The notes under the pieces: generated by a model | The model's input: the letters and a program-made list of their open reading frames with translations, nothing else | Databases searched by the model: none | What the model was told of the DNA's origin: nothing | Source of the DNA: Bacillus safensis | GTDB taxonomy: Bacteria > Bacillota > Bacilli > Bacillales > Bacillaceae | Direction of reading: 5' to 3' | Length of the DNA: 64,000 bases | Assembly: GCA_030159235.1 (NCBI GenBank) | Contig: BSBG01000002.1 | Coordinates: forward strand, 1-64,000 | Translations under genes and position numbers: made by a program | Shown: positions 63,102 through 64,000 of the stretch, piece after piece | How the letters are laid out: each line of letters opens with the position of its first letter | How positions within the stretch are numbered: position 1 is the stretch's first letter

Positions 63102-64000
63102 AAAATAACCTCCACTTTCTTTTGAAGTATTTGTGCATCGAATTTCTTTTCAAGAAAACGAATAGCATGTTGATAATCATTTCGTTCCTTGAAGTATTTC
63201 GATATTTGTTCAGACAGATCCTCAAGCTCCACATATAATCTATTTTTTTCTATGTAGTCTAATTTTTCAGAGAATACGTCTGCTGCTCCACTATTCTCGC
63301 ACATTAAATCCAAAATTTCAAATTTTACTAAATATTCATTATTTTGGATATCGCAGCTATACTGAATACCCTCTTTAATATATTCCTTCGCCTCTTGATC
63401 TCCTAAATGAACCAAGGCATTTGCCAGAACATATAAAGATTGGATGTAATAATGGCTATTGTCGCGGTGGATTTGAATGCCCATCCCTTTTTTAGCGTAT
63501 TGTGCGCATTTTTCATAATCATGCTTTGCATAATAAAGAACAGCTAAATTGTGATAGCATTTCCCAATCAGTACTTCATTGTAAATGCGCTTACTTTTTT
63601 GGAGTGCTTCTTGATACTTTTCCTCTGCTTCATCAAATTGGAACAAATCAATACAATTACTTGCATGTAAAATCAAGCTGTCAATCGCCTGCGCCGTATA
63701 CTCTTCATGCGCTTTAAATGTATCGATGGCTTTTTTAACATGATTAATGGATATGAAATTTTGTTTCAGTTCGTAATAGATCGAAGCAACCTTGTGGTGA
63801 AAAGTTCCTACTTCAAGGTCTTCATTCACACGTTTCAGCCGCTGTTCTGCAATTTTGTAAAAGCTGATGGCCTCATCATACTTTTTCACATATGCAGCAT
63901 ATTGGCCTTTGTAAAAGTAAAAATAAAAATTAATAATGTCATCTGCTTTCTCATCGAGCGTTCCGACACTTTTCATAATTTGATTGGCTTTTTCAATATT
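63098..64000 (-). CDS. Rap-family aspartate phosphatase/regulator (5' end outside the window)
   Basis: The frame is open to the window edge, giving at least 300 residues. It consists of tetratricopeptide-like helical pairs (for example QYAAYVKKYDEAISFYKIAE and KCYHNLAVLYYAKHDYEKC) and a Rap-like C-terminus. The N-terminal three-helix effector domain is missing because of the window end. Rap proteins dephosphorylate Spo0F or block response regulators such as ComA; which one is not visible here. It is coupled to a phr gene. Confidence 0.85.
   Translation of the reverse strand, partial: NIEKANQIMKSVGTLDEKADDIINFYFYFYKGQYAAYVKKYDEAISFYKIAEQRLKRVNEDLEVGTFHHKVASIYYELKQNFISINHVKKAIDTFKAHEEYTAQAIDSLILHASNCIDLFQFDEAEEKYQEALQKSKRIYNEVLIGKCYHNLAVLYYAKHDYEKCAQYAKKGMGIQIHRDNSHYYIQSLYVLANALVHLGDQEAKEYIKEGIQYSCDIQNNEYLVKFEILDLMCENSGAADVFSEKLDYIEKNRLYVELEDLSEQISKYFKERNDYQHAIRFLEKKFDAQILQKKVEVIL

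Overview
The window looks like chromosomal DNA of a Bacillus of the B. subtilis clade, most likely the B. pumilus/safensis/altitudinis group (inferred from protein resemblance and gene order; no search was run). From about 40.8 to 58.8 kb it carries, in inverted orientation, the block known from B. subtilis as trnS - ydcK - cmpA - ydcI(tex) - rsbX/sigB/rsbW/V/U/T/S/RA - ndoA/ndoAI - alr - ydcC - acpS - ydcA - ydbT/ydbS - cshA. This block is compact and mostly on the minus strand. Its core is the general stress sigma factor operon, with an internal sigma-B promoter and a separate sigma-A promoter, next to the MazEF-type toxin pair.

The left edge (1-350) shows a minus-strand tRNA-Arg/tRNA-Gly pair running into what looks like a 16S rRNA leader. 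From 0.7 to 33 kb there is a mosaic of small units: transporters (gltP, two EamA exporters, azlCD, LysE, Bmr-like and LmrB-like MFS pumps), their TetR/MarR/MerR/XRE regulators, GNAT acetyltransferases, alpha/beta hydrolases, a MhqR/MhqN-like electrophile-response operon, secreted enzymes (ansZ, bglS), adhR/adhA, ydeB and cspC. Several regulator targets can be read from the DNA: 19-bp-spacer MerR promoters, an 18-bp MarR palindrome, a TetR operator and a cre site. The most striking regulatory element is a predicted erm-type translational attenuator (17-codon leader peptide plus four complementary segments that hide the Shine-Dalgarno) before the EamA exporter at 3.1-3.9 kb.

The stretch from about 33.2 to 40.7 kb is AT-rich accessory DNA directly beside the 3' end of the last tRNA-Leu of the trnS-like array, the place used by ICEBs1 in B. 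subtilis. It holds a lactococcin-972-type bacteriocin operon, small secreted or unknown proteins, and fragments that resemble a TcpC-type conjugation protein and a Rap C-terminus. On the other side of the tRNA array (41.7-42.6 kb) lies a fossil acetoin dehydrogenase cluster (acoA-acoB-acoR fragments) that still has a sigma-54 promoter and an enhancer-like palindrome. At the right end, yqiK-yqzF-bkdR follows a rap-phr pair; bkdR has no bkd operon next to it and instead abuts a 5'-truncated esterase.
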